The notes below the pieces were generated by a model that did no database searches, was not told the origin of the DNA, and saw only the letters and a list, made by a program, of their open reading frames with translations. DNA of 64,000 nucleotides from positions 6,512,501 through 6,576,500 of the forward strand of contig JAKSXM010000007.1 in the NCBI GenBank assembly GCA_022575985.1. Direction: 5' to 3'. This DNA is from Anagrus nilaparvatae. Lineage: Eukaryota; Arthropoda; Insecta; Hymenoptera; Mymaridae. Shown piece after piece: positions 25,160 through 37,510 of this stretch. Each line of letters starts with the position of its first letter. Position 1 is the stretch's first letter. The translations under genes were made by a program, and so were the position numbers.

Positions 25160-25772
25160 ATGAATATTATTATTTTTTTGCTTCTAAAATTGAATTGAAT
25201 GACTAAATTTGCTAAAACGCAAGCGCTAAATATACCCGGTTACACCTTGCACACCGGGTTATTACAAAAATTGCAAAAATATTTTAAAAATTTATTAAAT
25301 CATTCAAATTGGAGTTATTATGAATGAATATTAAACCAAATTTTTTATTTTGGGTTTATTTTTCCAAATAAAGAAAAATAAAAAATCAATTGAATTCAAA
25401 ATAATGTTAATTAAATTTTAAAAGGATTGTTTTGCAAAAAAAAAATATAACTCAAATCTATTATTAATTAAAATAACATTTTTTAAATTACTAAAAAAAT
25501 TTATTTTCATTCAAAAATTTTTTATAAAAAAAATTATAAGCGAGTTACATAATTATTTAACGAATATAATATTATAATGAATTACTTTTAATTCTTATAA
25601 AAATAATAGTAAATATTTATATTTTCATTGAAAAATATTTTTAAAAAACTTATATCGCTAAAAAATATTAATAAGTATAAAGCTGTTTTAATGCATATTA
25701 ATTATTTATCAACTAAATACATAAAATATAATTTCATAAATTTAACAATTGCATTGTATCACAGATAAATTT
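25160..25772. other. AT-rich spacer downstream of Vps39
   Basis: No gene seen. On the minus strand it should hold the Vps39 3' UTR; many A/T-rich stretches could act as poly(A) signals. Confidence 0.5.
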
Positions 25773-28700
25773 TTACATTTTGCGTATTTGGCATGAATAA
25801 TGCACAATATCACCATTAGGGTACCTCGCAAAAGCACTGAAAAATAATTTTAAATGTTAATATGCATTTATTTAATTATTTAATATAATGTTTACCTTTG
25901 GTTTCCAAATCTTTTTTTACACACTGGACAAACATTAAACTCTGTCATGAGAACGCTTTGTGATTCGTAATGCATTCTTTGTTCTTGTACTTGAAGATGT
26001 TCAGCGTATAGAAGTCCTTTTAAAATTTGCATGCGTCTTTTTTCATTAATATTATTTTGTAAACTAGATTCTAAAAAGTGTTTTATTCTTTTGACAGAGA
26101 CATTATCTGGAAGAATTTCTAAGGCTTTAATTGGTTCTATTTTAGATGCATGTTCTTCCATTAATTCTAATGCTGTTTCCAAATCTGGCTGCACTAACTT
26201 AGGTACTACGGTATCATCAAGATTTAACTCTTGTATACTTTCAGCATTAGGTTTCAGTAATTGCCTAATAAGTATTAGATAAATATCTTGAGAATCATCT
26301 TGTACAAGTTTACCAGTTTGCACAGAGTCTAGAAAATATAAGTAGATATTATAGTCAAAAATATTTATGATATATTTAAATAAAAATAATGATATTACTT
26401 TGATACTTAGAGTAGACATTGTTACAATATTGAATAGCTTTTGAAACATCGCCTAATAAATTAATATAAATTGATATTGCTTGCTGGTGACGTCCAAGAC
26501 GCCCAAGTATAAGCGCTCTTTCTTCAAATAAGCAATTATATGGAAAATCTCTTAATACTGTTTCAGGAGTATAATATATTGATTTTTCTAAAAACTGTTG
26601 TAATTTTTGTCTAATATGTTGAATATTTTGTTTTTCTGCTGGGCTTGCATTTGGAGTCATTGCCACTAAACATTTTTCTTTATATTGATGAACAAGAACA
26701 TTATGAAATAATGAATTATTATCTTCCCAAAAATATACTACATGTTCTAAATATCTTATAACTAAATCTTTGTGACATCTTAGTAAATAATCTAAAACTT
26801 TAGGTCTTGGTAAATGTTCAACTTCCTATAAAAAAAATATTTCAATTTAATTTAAAATTTTAATTAAAAAAATGAAAAATTTTAGTTTTACTTGTATATC
26901 TTCCATAAATATTCTCATTCCTTCATCAGGATCTTGATCTAAAACCCATCCAGAGAATTTTAAAATGAGATCCATATAATTTTTTCCTAGATTTTGTAGA
27001 TACTGTATTGTTCTTTCTGTACCTCTAAGGCTAGAATCACATTCTTTCGATTGTTTTTCTAATAACTCTAAAGCTTTTTTATGATGGCCTTTAGTTTGAT
27101 ACAATATTATAAGTTCTGGATATTTTTGATGCTGGAGTAAAGTTTTTTCAGCTTCTGCTAAATGACAATGGTTTAATCTTAATAAGGGAGCAACTAAAGC
27201 ATCATTAGTCTGAAAAATATATTAAAAATAATTATCCTAATTTTATATTTATAAAATTTCATAAAAAATGACTTATACCTGCAAGTAGCATTTAAGTAAG
27301 GTAGTATCAATAATTTTTAATAATTGATCTGTTGCTGAATCTTTTGCTTTATGGCCTGAAGAAATATCACTTCCTTTTGTATCATCTTTATTTTCTTTAT
27401 CCTTATACTGTGTTTCACTAATTAAATTATGCCTTACTTCTGTTAAATAATTAATTAAAGCAAGTAATCCACTTTCTAAATCTCGATCTTGAAGTTTCAT
27501 AGAAGAAATTTCAGGTTCATTTGGTTCATTTGCATTTGATGGTTGAGATATTAAATCTGGAAAAAGTCTTATGACTTCATAGGGATCAGTACCTATCATT
27601 AAAAACTGTTCCATTGCTTCACGAAATTTTTTATTGGAAAACAAGTCATGAGCATAAAGCGTTTGTATTTTTTTTGTTTTCTTAGCTTTCTCTTCTTGTG
27701 ATAAGTCTGATAAATTCTGAATTAAAAATTAATGACTGATTATAATAAATTCAACATTTATAATTTAAGGAGGTTGACTACAGATTGAAAATATTGGGGA
27801 GATTCAAGAGTTTATGTGGCAACGTTTTGTGTAGAAAGTATTGCACCAAGAAATACGCGTGCCTTAATGAACATATAATAACGTTGCTATGTTTCAAAAA
27901 TTTTTTTTTTGTTGTAAATTAAATCCACACTAAGCGGTCAATTGCCTCCAATTTAATTTTGTCAACTTGTCTTTGCAAATCTTATCAAAAAAAAAAAATT
28001 TTTGTTGAAATCGTATATTTAGAAGTCAAGTTATAAAACTTTTCTATTTTCCATAAGAGCATTTTATAAATTTTTAACTTTTGGGCTCAATAACTAAGCG
28101 GTCAAAATTTTTCAGTTTTTGCAGGATGATTTTAGATAGTAAATACTTAAAATTGGCCAATTTTTAGACAATTCGTATATTTTTTAATCTGTAGTCAACT
28201 CCCTTAAAGAAAGTAAAGTTTAATTAAATTTTTTATACCGTTAAATCTAAAGCTAATTGAAACTGACTCTGTTCCAATAAAATTCTAATTTGTTGAGCAT
28301 AATCAACTGCGCTAATACACCAAACTTGACTTATTGATGCTATATAAATCTTACCTTGCTTACATCTATATATCAATCGAGCCTTGTTTAAATCTGGGAT
28401 AGTTTGGATATGCATACAATTTTGTAGAGTATATACTTCTATAGTATCATGAACAATTCCTAATAAGTATGGGTCATCCCAAGCTAATAAAAATGAATTA
28501 AACAATAATTTAAATAAAATAATTAAATGTATTCAAAATTTGTTATTACCTAAAGCACTAGGAAAGTCTGACCATTTAACAGGATTATGTTGAATTAATT
28601 TTGCACTTGTGTTCATTACTACAGATTGTGAATCTTTACCAAGTACAAATGAAGTATCGGATATTTTTGTTACACTTGGTTCTGGTGATTTTCCAGTTGG

Positions 28701-29445
28701 AAAAAGTTCTGTAGTTTTACCTTGCAAATCCATCAATGTATAAGAAAGTCCACGGTAACCTAATATTAATGTTTCACCACACCAAGCTAATTCTCTAGGA
28801 ACATCAGGTATACTTAATTCGTCTTTAAAAAATTCCTCAAAATTTTTTTTTTTTTCTTTCCAATAATACAGTTGAAGTTTTCTTTTAACAGCTACGCATA
28901 ATCTTACAACAGTATTTGTTTCACCCGTCATAGTTTCAGTACGTTTAATATCTAATGCAAATAATGTAGCACCTTTTGTTTTTTGAATTTGTGAAATTTG
29001 GTTTAAATTTGTATGATTCAAGTCATGAATGCAGATTATATTATCTGTAAAATTTGCATATGATATAAAATAACATAAGTACCAATTAAGCTGATAATTT
29101 TAAAATCCTACTAGCTTTTAAATACCTGTTAGAAGAATCAGTAAATTATAGTCAGGAATTACAGCAATTTGGACTATCCGTTTCTTACTAAAATTTTTGC
29201 TGTATTTAAACAATGTAGGAATTTGTTTTTCATTATTTGGAGGATTCGAACTAGATATTTTATACATCAATAAATGTCCTTCTCTTGTTCCAATTAGTAA
29301 ATAATCATCTAAAACATTGAATAATGAGTTTTATTTTAGATTCAACTAGATTAACAAATTTTCTTAAATATTTACCATATGCTGTCATAGATTCTATTTG
29401 AACTCCCAATTTTAATAAAATATTTGCTTCATAAGCGTCATGCAT
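25773..29445 (-). CDS. Vps39: Vps39/Vam6, HOPS complex subunit (complete, 9 exons)
   Basis: Vps39 is a subunit of the HOPS tether that drives late endosome-lysosome fusion and binds Rab7. Exons on the minus strand: 29445-29376, 29308-29126, 29044-28550, 28483-28239, 27716-27279, 27209-26892, 26825-26399, 26328-25896, 25836-25773. All junctions are GT-AG and the phases agree, giving 890 codons plus TAA; the human protein is about 875-886. The start MHDAYEANILLK matches the family. Residues about 15-290 form the N-terminal CNH/beta-propeller (LLIGTREGHLLMYK, CVAVKRKLQLYYW). The middle is the clathrin-repeat solenoid (IIDTTLLKCYLQTNDALVAP, RYLEHVVYFWE, PYNCLFEERALILGRLGRH). The C-terminal zinc-binding domain has CPVCKKRFGN (Cys 859 and 862) and HYSC (His 882, Cys 885). 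It appears intact. Confidence 0.96.
27769..28203. mobile_element. 435-bp MITE with TTAA target site in Vps39 intron 4
   Basis: Terminal inverted repeats GGAGGTTGACTACAGATT and AATCTGTAGTCAACTCCC are flanked on both sides by TTAA (27765-27768 and 28204-28207). TTAA duplication fits piggyBac-type or Kolobok-type mobilisation. It fills 435 of the 522 bases between exons 4 and 5; without it the intron would be about 83 bp, similar to its neighbours. Confidence 0.8.
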
Positions 29446-30245
29446 GTTTATAATCAATAAATAAACAGTTTATAAAAAAAAAATAATTAATATTTACTAC
29501 AAAATCGTAGACGTTTTGCACCAAATTATTATATAAACTAAGTAATGAGTTATTTTTATCACCAATTTCAGAGTCAAATAATATTTTTTTCTGCAATCAA
29601 GTATTGCTCAAAAACAATATTCCTTTTATTTCTTCTCATTAAATTTTGTCTGATCTTCCTATTAAAAAAGATAAATACTTATCAATCCACTTATCAATTT
29701 GAATATTATAAAGTAGTTTAGGTGGTTAATGAATAACCATCTTCTATTTGAATATTCACTATATATATTTACAGGAATAAATTCACATATAAATATAATA
29801 TTGAATTAGGGATTAATTACACAAATTTTTAAGGATTCACAACAATGCAAAATAAAAAATTTACCACTACTAATTTGTTTCTATTTTACTATTGGCGGAT
29901 ACCAACAATATAATAAATACCGATTGCTGGTATGAGAGGAAGGAGAAATAAGCACCTGTCGCCGTTAAGTTTGAAAACAAGTGCGGGTCATAGAATTAAC
30001 TATATCTTTTAATTATGGTGCGGGTAAATATTTTTCTACTGGTCCTGATAATTTTTTATTTATGAAGGAAAAAAATGTAATTTTTGCAGCAAAATGTGAA
30101 ATAACACCTGAAAAATTTGTTTGTTTCGAAAAATTTATAAAACTTTAAATATTTCGTTTTGTTAAAAATTGAAATTTACAAAATTTTTAATAATTCAAAT
30201 AAATCCATGAATGATTTTGAGCCCTTACACTTTTTAATTAGTATA
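29446..30245. other. Region upstream of Vps39
   Basis: AT-rich and non-coding as far as I can see. The short segment 29890-30000 is more GC-balanced (TTGGCGGATACCAAC, GCACCTGTCGCCG) and could hold the Vps39 promoter. Confidence 0.4.
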
Positions 30246-30475
30246 TATTTACGGCTCGTGTCCAGGAAAGTAAAGAATGGCCTAAATCGCCCGTAAATTA
30301 CCTACCGCGACTAAACTGCGATTTGGGGCATTCTTTATTTCTGGACAAGGGCCCTATAAAATTTTTCAGTAACGAAAAAAGTCGATTTTCTCGCTACTGT
30401 CGCAGAAAAATTTTATACGGACCTTGCCCATAAATAAAAAATGCCCCAAATCGCCGTAAATATACTATTTTTCAA
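30246..30475. mobile_element. MITE-like repeat, TATTTACGGCTCGTGTCC family, copy 1
   Basis: It starts TATTTACGGCTCGTGTCC and ends near GCCGTAAATATAC, with internal CAAATCGC / GCGATTTGGGGCATTC inverted segments. Related copies lie at 33432-33668 and, more degraded, at about 40255-40445 and 58778-58980. Confidence 0.7.
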
Positions 30476-30534
30476 AACTTAGCCAATTTTCTAAGCCACT
30501 CTCTAATATGTTAAAATAAGGTAAATCAATCAAA

Positions 30535-31775
30535 AGATGTGAACCTCTCGTTTTTTCTTAATGTTTTGGGTAAAAATAGAGATATTTTAATGAAACAAAT
30601 TTTTTTTGAAAATTTGACTATATTTTTACAATTTTACCAATGGAATATAGTTCAGCTTTATTAGTTTCTGTTTTATTTTTGTTCGATTGGCTTCATTTTT
30701 TTTTTAATGGATAGGTCTTGCATGATTTGTATAATATTATAAATATATAATTGATCAAAGTAGCGAATTTCTAGTTTTAGAGCTAAAGCGAAATAAATCA
30801 AGGCACAGGTGCAATCTGTTCATCCATTGTTATTTAAATTTAAAAACAATTAATAAACTGTGTGAATAAGAATTAAATAATTAATAAAATAAACTGACAG
30901 CTTCATAATTCATTTAAATTGGTAAATTTCGTAAAGAGCGCAGTTTTTCTAATTTTGATAGATTTTTATAGATTTGTTTCCCTTCTTATTATAGGTATAT
31001 AGACAAAGTAAAAATATTATTACTAGTTACAAAATTTTGTTCGTTAAAAATTAAAAAAAAAATTTTACTGCATATATTTTTTGTGTTTATAATTTCTTAT
31101 ATCTTAATCGTCTTGAGAGCTTGGTGCCGAGACGGTAAGTTTGATTTGGGCCCAGATTGCCGAGTTGGTATTTTTTTTAATCCTCAAGTGACGAGTTGGT
31201 ATTCTCCTCTTTTTCTACCTCTTGGAGTTTGAAATAGCAGGAAGGTATGAAAAGTTTTTTGAGAAACAATGGATGAATAGATTGCACCTGTGCCTTGATT
31301 TATTTCGCTTTAGCTCTAAAACTAGAAATTCGCTACTTTGATCAATTATATATTTATAATATACAAATCAAGACCTATCCATTAAAAAAAAATGAAGCCA
31401 ATTGAACAATTTGTTGCTGAGATAGAGGTCTTCTCTTTCAAAGGTCACAGAAGATTTGCAAATTAATTTTTTCAAATTCTTAAAACAGCAACGTGTAAAT
31501 AAAGAGTCATATTATCAGTGGTAAAAATTTGGCCAGAAAAAAATAATTTTTTCTACACTTTTTTGAGGACCAAAGCAGTTGAGTAAAAAAAAATTTCAAA
31601 AAATTCTTGTTTTTTGACTTATATTTGCAATAAAACAGAAACTAATAAAGCTGAACTATATTCCTTTGGTAAAATTGTAAAAATATAGTCAAATTTTCAA
31701 AAAAAATTTGTTTCATTAAAATATCTCTATTTTTACCCAAAATATTAAGAAAAAACGAGAGGTTCACATCTTTTT
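30535..31775. mobile_element. 1.2 kb foldback element
   Basis: The left arm (GATGTGAACCTCTCGTTTTT to about 30832) is inverted at the right (about 31270 to AACGAGAGGTTCACATC, 31773). The arms match closely over TTAATGAAACAAATTTTTTT and AAGCGAAATAAATCAAGGCA. The right arm has about 210 extra bases (31400-31610) absent on the left, from an insertion or deletion. No open frame. Confidence 0.78.
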
Positions 31776-32636
31776 CAAACCGATAGTAGTCTCAAAGAAG
31801 GCTCGAAGCTTCATATAAAAAAAAAAACTAAAAATTGTTTTTTCATTTTCAATCCGGATCCAAATAATTATCGGTCCTTGTGCAAGATGAAAAAAAGTAA
31901 GATAATTAAATGTATGACCATTGTATGAATTTAGGACGTTGGTAGCCTAAAAAATAGGTACTTACAGTTCCCACCCTTGAATAAGTTTTTTTTTAACCTT
32001 GTGAAAAATTTGCAATATAAACAAAAAATAGCAAGTCTGTAAATTTACTTCTGATCTTTGTAATGTAAAAAAGTTGCGAATAATCCTATAATAGTAAAAT
32101 CGGGAGCAATTTTTTTAATTTTATGTTTAATTTATTTGCTTATTTGTATTTATTGTACAGCGTAGTATATAATTTTCAAAATGCGTAAAAATTAGAGTAA
32201 ATAATATTTTATAACGTATACATGAGTTTGTAAAATAATCTTACTCCTGTTTATATTTAGATTAAAACTTAAACAGACTGAAGGTGGATTTTAAAACTGG
32301 AAAAATTAAATATTTAAAATTTCAATTAAATGAATTTTAAAATGCTGATATATTGTAAACAATAATATTGAGTCTTTACAAAATATTTTGATCACAGTGT
32401 ATAGGTACAGTCTTTTATTTATCTTTAAAAATAAATTATTTGAAATGTATCTATCTGCGGAAATTTTTACGATATTCTAGTAGTATCTGTAAATTCTTTT
32501 TTTTAGTTTTGTATAGATTATTTAATATGTAAAATATTATATACCCAGGAAACCAAAGACGTTTCGGAAATGTTTGCAACCTGGTTTCTGAAGAAACGAA
32601 TTAAAAAAATTTGCACCATTTGAAGCTTTTCTGGAA
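31776..32636. other. AT-rich stretch, nothing recognised
   Basis: No gene or bounded repeat seen on either strand. Confidence 0.45.
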
Positions 32637-33431
32637 GCGTAAAAATGCGCTTTAGAATTCAAAAATCATAATTTTGGAATTAATTCCATAGCGAATATTC
32701 ATATATCGGTAGTTCTTAGCTATTTTTACCCAAGTCTGAGGTCAATGTTTTGGATTTAAAAAATATCAATTGTACTGTGTTTGATTATGTAAAAATATGG
32801 TTACTAGCTAATTTTTAAGGCTCTGGGTGGCTTGGTTGCGATTTGGCAGCTGTTTTTCCAATTTTGATTTTTTTCGAATTCTCAGCCACCCGTTTGCTTA
32901 TTATATTCTGGACGCCTCAAAAACCTCAGGAAAAGCCGGAAAATTGGAAAAACTAAAGGAAACTGGAAAATACAAATTTCTCAAAAAGCGTCACTTTTTT
33001 TAATTTAAAAAAATTTTTTTTACATATTTTCCCATACTTTTCATGCTGGTAAACTCCTTTTTTGACAGATTTGCCTTTTAAGTACTTAAAAATCAATTTT
33101 AGGCTCAAAAAAATGATTTTAAAAATTGTTCATTTTCCGAATTTTCCAATTTTCTCGCTTTTCCTGATAGAAAATGAAAAATCTGACTTGATTTTCGGAT
33201 TCCTCGGGAAATTTTACATTGAAAACCTTCTTGGGTAAAATTTTAGAGGTCTTTTATGACGCTGTAAAAAAAAGAAAAACAAAGTAACCTGCTAAAATTA
33301 AAAAAATAAACAGAATAAAAAAATAGCAAAATTTAATTATGTTTAAATATGTTTTCCTAAGGTATTCCCGAAAAAATATGTTCAGATTCGGATTGGACAG
33401 GAATTTTTACTACCTACCTTTATGTAGAAAT

Positions 33432-33668
33432 AGTATATTTACGGCTCGTGTCCAGAAAAACAAAGATTGGCCCAAATCGCACGTAAATTACCTTCCGAGG
33501 CGAAGCCGAGGATGGTAAACTGCGATTTGGGGCATTCTTTATTTATGGACAAGGGCCGTATAAAATTTTTCTGTGACAGTAGCGAGAAATATCGATTTCC
33601 TTGGCCGCGCAGCGGCCAGGAAATCGTTCTTTCGTGGCTACTGTACAGAAAATATTATTTAGGCTTAT
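33432..33668. mobile_element. MITE-like repeat, TATTTACGGCTCGTGTCC family, copy 2
   Basis: Second copy of the 30246-30475 repeat (TATTTACGGCTCGTGTCC, AACTGCGATTTGGGGCATTC, ATGGACAAGGGCC). Unlike copy 1 it carries two short GC-rich hairpins: CCGAGGCGAAGCCGAGG at about 33496 and TTGGCCGCGCAGCGGCCAGG at about 33601. Confidence 0.7.
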
Positions 33669-33887
33669 TTAGGGCGTCCAGAAAATAAAAAGCAAACGGG
33701 TGGCTGAGGATTCGAAAAAAATCAAAATTGGAAAATCAGCTGCCAAATCGCAACCAAGCCACCTAGAGCCTTAAAAATTGGCTAGTAACCATATTTTTAC
33801 ATATCAAACACAGTGCAATTGGTATTTTTTAAATCCAAGGCATCCACCTCAGACTTGGGTAAAAATAGCTAAGAACCACCGATATAT

Positions 33888-34187
33888 TCATTTTTATTTT
33901 AGAAGTTATTTATTCATGTAATCGAAAATAAAATTGCATTTATTTTTATTTTCAATGAAAATCGTAACCAAAAACCGAACAAGTTGATTTCATAATATTC
34001 TCATTTTATTTATGACACTCAAAAAAGCCATCTATTTTAGACAAATTGAATTAATTAAGATGATTAATAGGTATCAAATACTATTTTTTTTTTTTTAATT
34101 AATTAAAATATTTATACGTGAAATTAAAATTATTGCAATTTAATTTTTGATTACATGTGCAAATAACTTCTAAAATGAAAATATAAG
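33888..34187. mobile_element. ~300-bp MITE inserted in foldback arm
   Basis: Inverted ends TTTTATTTTAGAAGTTATTT and AAATAACTTCTAAAATGAAA, with inner pairs CATGTAATC / GATTACATG and AAATTGCA / TTGCAATTT. The host foldback arm continues on both sides (ACCGATATA and AATATTCGC), so the insertion is recognisable from the other, unbroken arm. Confidence 0.68.
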
Positions 34188-34259
34188 AATATTCGCTATG
34201 AAATAAATTTCAAAATTAGGATTTTTGAATTCTAAGGCACATTTTTAGTTTTTTTGTAT

Positions 34260-34793
34260 TTATTTTTCATCGGAATATCGAGTAATAATACCATCCGGTA
34301 GATCTTCATCGATATTAGCATCAACAAATAAAATACGAGCCAATTTTTCTGATTCAGTTGTTGGAGCCTTGACATCTGGGAAATATTAAATCAGTACCAT
34401 CTTAGTTGCTATATAAATTTGCGTTTTTGATCTTTTTAAATATAATTCTTAAGCATTAGCTTCAAGGTTTATAATTCCATCTATATAGAAAATATTGAAG
34501 AGATTTTGATACACTCTGTGTGTCGTACGTTTCTATTTTCTTACTACTTTGACAAATACTGACGAAACAAACTTTTTATTTTTTTCAAAACTGATGATTC
34601 GTATTTTTCTGGTTTTTTATATCAAAACTTAGAATATTCTTCTTCCTAAAACAGATAGCTGTATCTAAAATACTCTTTTTTTGCTGATGAAAAATCAGGA
34701 AAAAGCAGATTTTTAATCAAATCTTTGGGTGCATTTTCAGGTTTAAGTATAAAAGAATCCGCAGTGTTTGATAATCTACTAATTGCGTTATCA
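34260..34793 (-). pseudogene. Unrecognised coding-like fragments
   Basis: A minus-strand exon-like piece, 34375-34260, follows a CCCAG acceptor and reads VKAPTTESEKLARILF... to DGIITRYSDEK and TAA. Further upstream, 34793-34655 is open and protein-like (DNAISRLSNTADSF, APKDLIKNLLFPDFSSAKK) and is followed by a stop and then EEEYSKF. The composition is protein-like, but I know neither family. Stops between the pieces mean either introns or decay. Low certainty. Confidence 0.3.
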
Positions 34794-35231
34794 TTTTATC
34801 TTTGACAACGCGTTATAATAAATTATTAACGGTTGTAGGTATTTTCTTGAGATCATTTGTATTTAAAATTTTACGTATTTGTCTCAGATACGATGTGTCT
34901 CAAAGATATCTTTTTTCCTTTATTATTTTCAAAATAAATTACAAGTCACTGTCTACATTTTCAGCGCCTGAGCACTCTAAACTCGCAATCAGTGACCCGC
35001 AAAACATATATTTGGCTAAATATTGATATGAAATTTATTATTATTAATTATTATTAATAATCTAACTATTATTATTAATCTAAATTTTTTTTAATTAATA
35101 GTCTTCAAATTTGACGTTTTTGGTAGTTTTCACTCCCTGGTGGATAAAACGTTTTTTTGTACTACAAATAATATTATTTTTAGAGAAAAAAGTTTATTTT
35201 TTCTTTTGAGTACGTAATGTACTAATTACTG

Positions 35232-36721
35232 TACCCGTGCACTTTTGAACTGTGCCGGCCAAGTATGGGCCGAAGTTCGGGCGACGTTCGGCAAAACGCT
35301 CTGCCGACGTGTGGCGCACGTATAGCATACGTCCTTTGGTACACATCTCAGCGACGTATGGCACATACTTCGGCCCACGTATGGCAGAAGATTTTTATTT
35401 TTTTTTTAGTAAAAAAAAAAAAAAAATTTACTTGGTTCAGGATTTGAACCAGGGACCCTCTTTAAAATTTTAAGAGGGTCGAGGATTATACGAGCGCGGC
35501 CAACCCTCGTATTTGAAAGTTATTGCATAAATGACTGTAAAATGTTGTATCTTATTGTATTTAAATTAAATTGATATCAGATTTTTCAAGTTCATTTAGA
35601 AAGTAATTCGTACAGAAAATGATTGTTTTTCACAACTGGAATATTTTCCAGTTTTTCGAAGATGGCGAAGTGTATATTAAAATACTGATCTAAGATCCGT
35701 AAAATAAGGGCAAGCGCAACGATATAAAATTTAGTTCAAAAATTTTTTTGGTTTTTCCAATATGGTGGACCATAAAATTTATTTAAAAACTTCTATAAAT
35801 TATAAATATTTTTTTCAAATTAATTCGAATGTGCATAGATAAAAAAAGATAGAGTATTAAGAGATTAAATCTAGAGGTGGGCGTGTAGCATAATTAGGAT
35901 TAAGTGACTCGCGACAAATCTTTTTGTTTAGAGGCCCATTTTAAATTAAGTCAGATAAATATTCAAATTAGGATATTATAAGAAAACAAGTACAATACAA
36001 TTTTAAATCGGACCTCAAAACAAAAAAATCTGTAGCGAGATATTTAATCCTAATTATGTTATATACCCGCTACTTAATACGCTTTCTTTTATTATCCTTC
36101 TTAAATAAAATAATGTATCAATTATCGAATTAATTTGAAAAAAATATTTATAATTTATAGAAGTTTTTAAATAAATTTTATGGTCCACCATATTGGAAAA
36201 ACCAAAAAAATTTTTGAACTAAATTTTATATCGTTGCGCTTGCCCTTATTTTACGGATCTTAGATCAGTATTTTAGTATATACTTCGCCATCTTGGAAAA
36301 ACTGGAAAATATTCCAGTTGTGAAAAACAATCATTTTCTGTACGAAGTACTTTCTAAATGAACTTGAAAAATCTGATATCAATTTAATTTAAATACAATA
36401 AGATACAACATTTTACAGTCATTTATGCAATAACTTTCGAATACGAGGGTTGGCCGCGCTCGTATAATCCTCGACCCTCTTAAAATTTTAAAGAGGGTCC
36501 CTGGTTCAAATCCTGAACCAAGTAAATTTTTTTTTTTTTTTTACTAAAAAAAAAATAAAAATCTTCTGCCATACGTGGGCCGAAGTATGTGCCATACGTC
36601 GCTGAGATGTGTACCAAAGGACGTATGCTATACGTGCGCCACACGTCGGCAGAGCGTTTTGCCGAACGTCGCCCGAACTTCGGCCCATACTTGGCCGGCA
36701 CAGTTCAAAAGTGCGCGGGTA
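35232..36721. mobile_element. 1.49 kb near-complete palindrome (foldback element)
   Basis: The left end, CCCGTGCACTTTTGAACTG, is inverted at the right end (CAGTTCAAAAGTGCGCGGG). Inversion continues through GGGCCGAAGTTCGGGCGACG, the AGTAAAAAAAAAA run, GATCTAAGATCCGTAAAATA and almost to the centre at about 35975. Short open frames in each arm mirror each other and are by-products. The outer 170 bp of each arm is markedly GC-richer than the genome around it. Confidence 0.85.
36447..36519 (+). other. tRNA-like segment in foldback arm (mirror at 35434-35506)
   Basis: It begins GGGTTGGCCGCGCTCG, with a weak A-box-like TTGGCCGCGC, and has a good B-box GGTTCAAATCC (36503-36513) before TGAACC, which can pair with the 5' GGTT. 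The middle holds a strong hairpin GACCCTC...GAGGGTC that could be a long variable arm. I see no convincing anticodon arm. It looks like a tRNA-derived relic (Leu/Ser-type at best), not a working gene. Confidence 0.3.
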
Positions 36722-36979
36722 TTAAGAGGTCTAGGTAATAAAAGAAGTAAGTTATAGAGGTTTTATAGCTAAAAGTCCAGAAAAAATTTTAAAAAGCCAA
36801 AAATTCATGAAAATTCAATCCTCTTTTTACCCCTTTTGGAGGGGTTGTACGTAAAAACTGTTCTAAAAATTGGAAAAACAATTATTTTTATCCCTAGAAA
36901 ACTTAATAAAATAAAAAAAAAAAAGTTTCGTAACAGTCTGGTAATAAAAAGTCCAGCTATGTACGATTGGTTCTTAATG

Positions 36980-37510
36980 GGTTAGGACCAGTGATAAAAT
37001 TTCAAATTATTGTTTAATTTTTAATAATAGATAAAAAACTTTTAAAAAAAAGATAATAAAAAGTTGCTGTAAATATCAAATTTTTTAAAAATACGCTTAC
37101 AATTTATGCAAGTCCCCTATTTGGAATATATATTTATTTTCTGAAAATTAAATTATGATTTACATTTTGAAATTTTATAAAATTAAAAATTATCCATAAT
37201 TTAATTAGTTATTTTTTTAAATTCCTTACTGTTGATTATTCTGCATATAACTATTTCTTGTCATAAAATCTTTATTTGAAATCACCCTCATCCTTTACCA
37301 CGCCACACACATCCTTTCCTTGAGCACACTATAAAATACAAAAGTTACATTATATCTTAAAATTATGTATTAGTCCTTATATTTATTTAAGTGTCATAAA
37401 GTTTTCAAAACAGATGCCTCAATTAGGTATGCTCATTTTTGATATAATTTTTTGTAAAAAGCAAGCAACAATTTTAGCCTGCTAGGTGCAAACCTATCCG
37501 AATCAGACCT
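36980..37510. repeat. Segmental duplication copy A, first block
   Basis: Matches 53975-54837: GATAATAAAAAGTTGCTGTA, ATGCAAGTCCCCTATTTGGA, ACTATAAAATACAAAAGTTA and GCCTGCTAGGTGCAAACC occur in the same order. The copies part company right after CCTATCCGAATC, where copy B has another element. Confidence 0.82.

Larger units (their letters stand above)
32637..34250. mobile_element. Foldback element carrying two nested MITEs
   Basis: The left arm 32637-32920 is inverted at 33665-33887 plus 34188-34250. Shared blocks include AGCCACCCGTTTGCTT, TTGGTTGCGATTTGGCAGCT, TTAGCTATTTTTACCCA and AGCGAATATTC. One MITE (33432-33668) sits in the loop and another (about 33888-34187) interrupts the right arm. Confidence 0.75.

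Noticed and set aside
35252..36757. Mirrored 60-73 codon frames in the 1.49 kb palindrome
   Set aside because: Each is present twice only because the arms are inverted copies; no coding signature.
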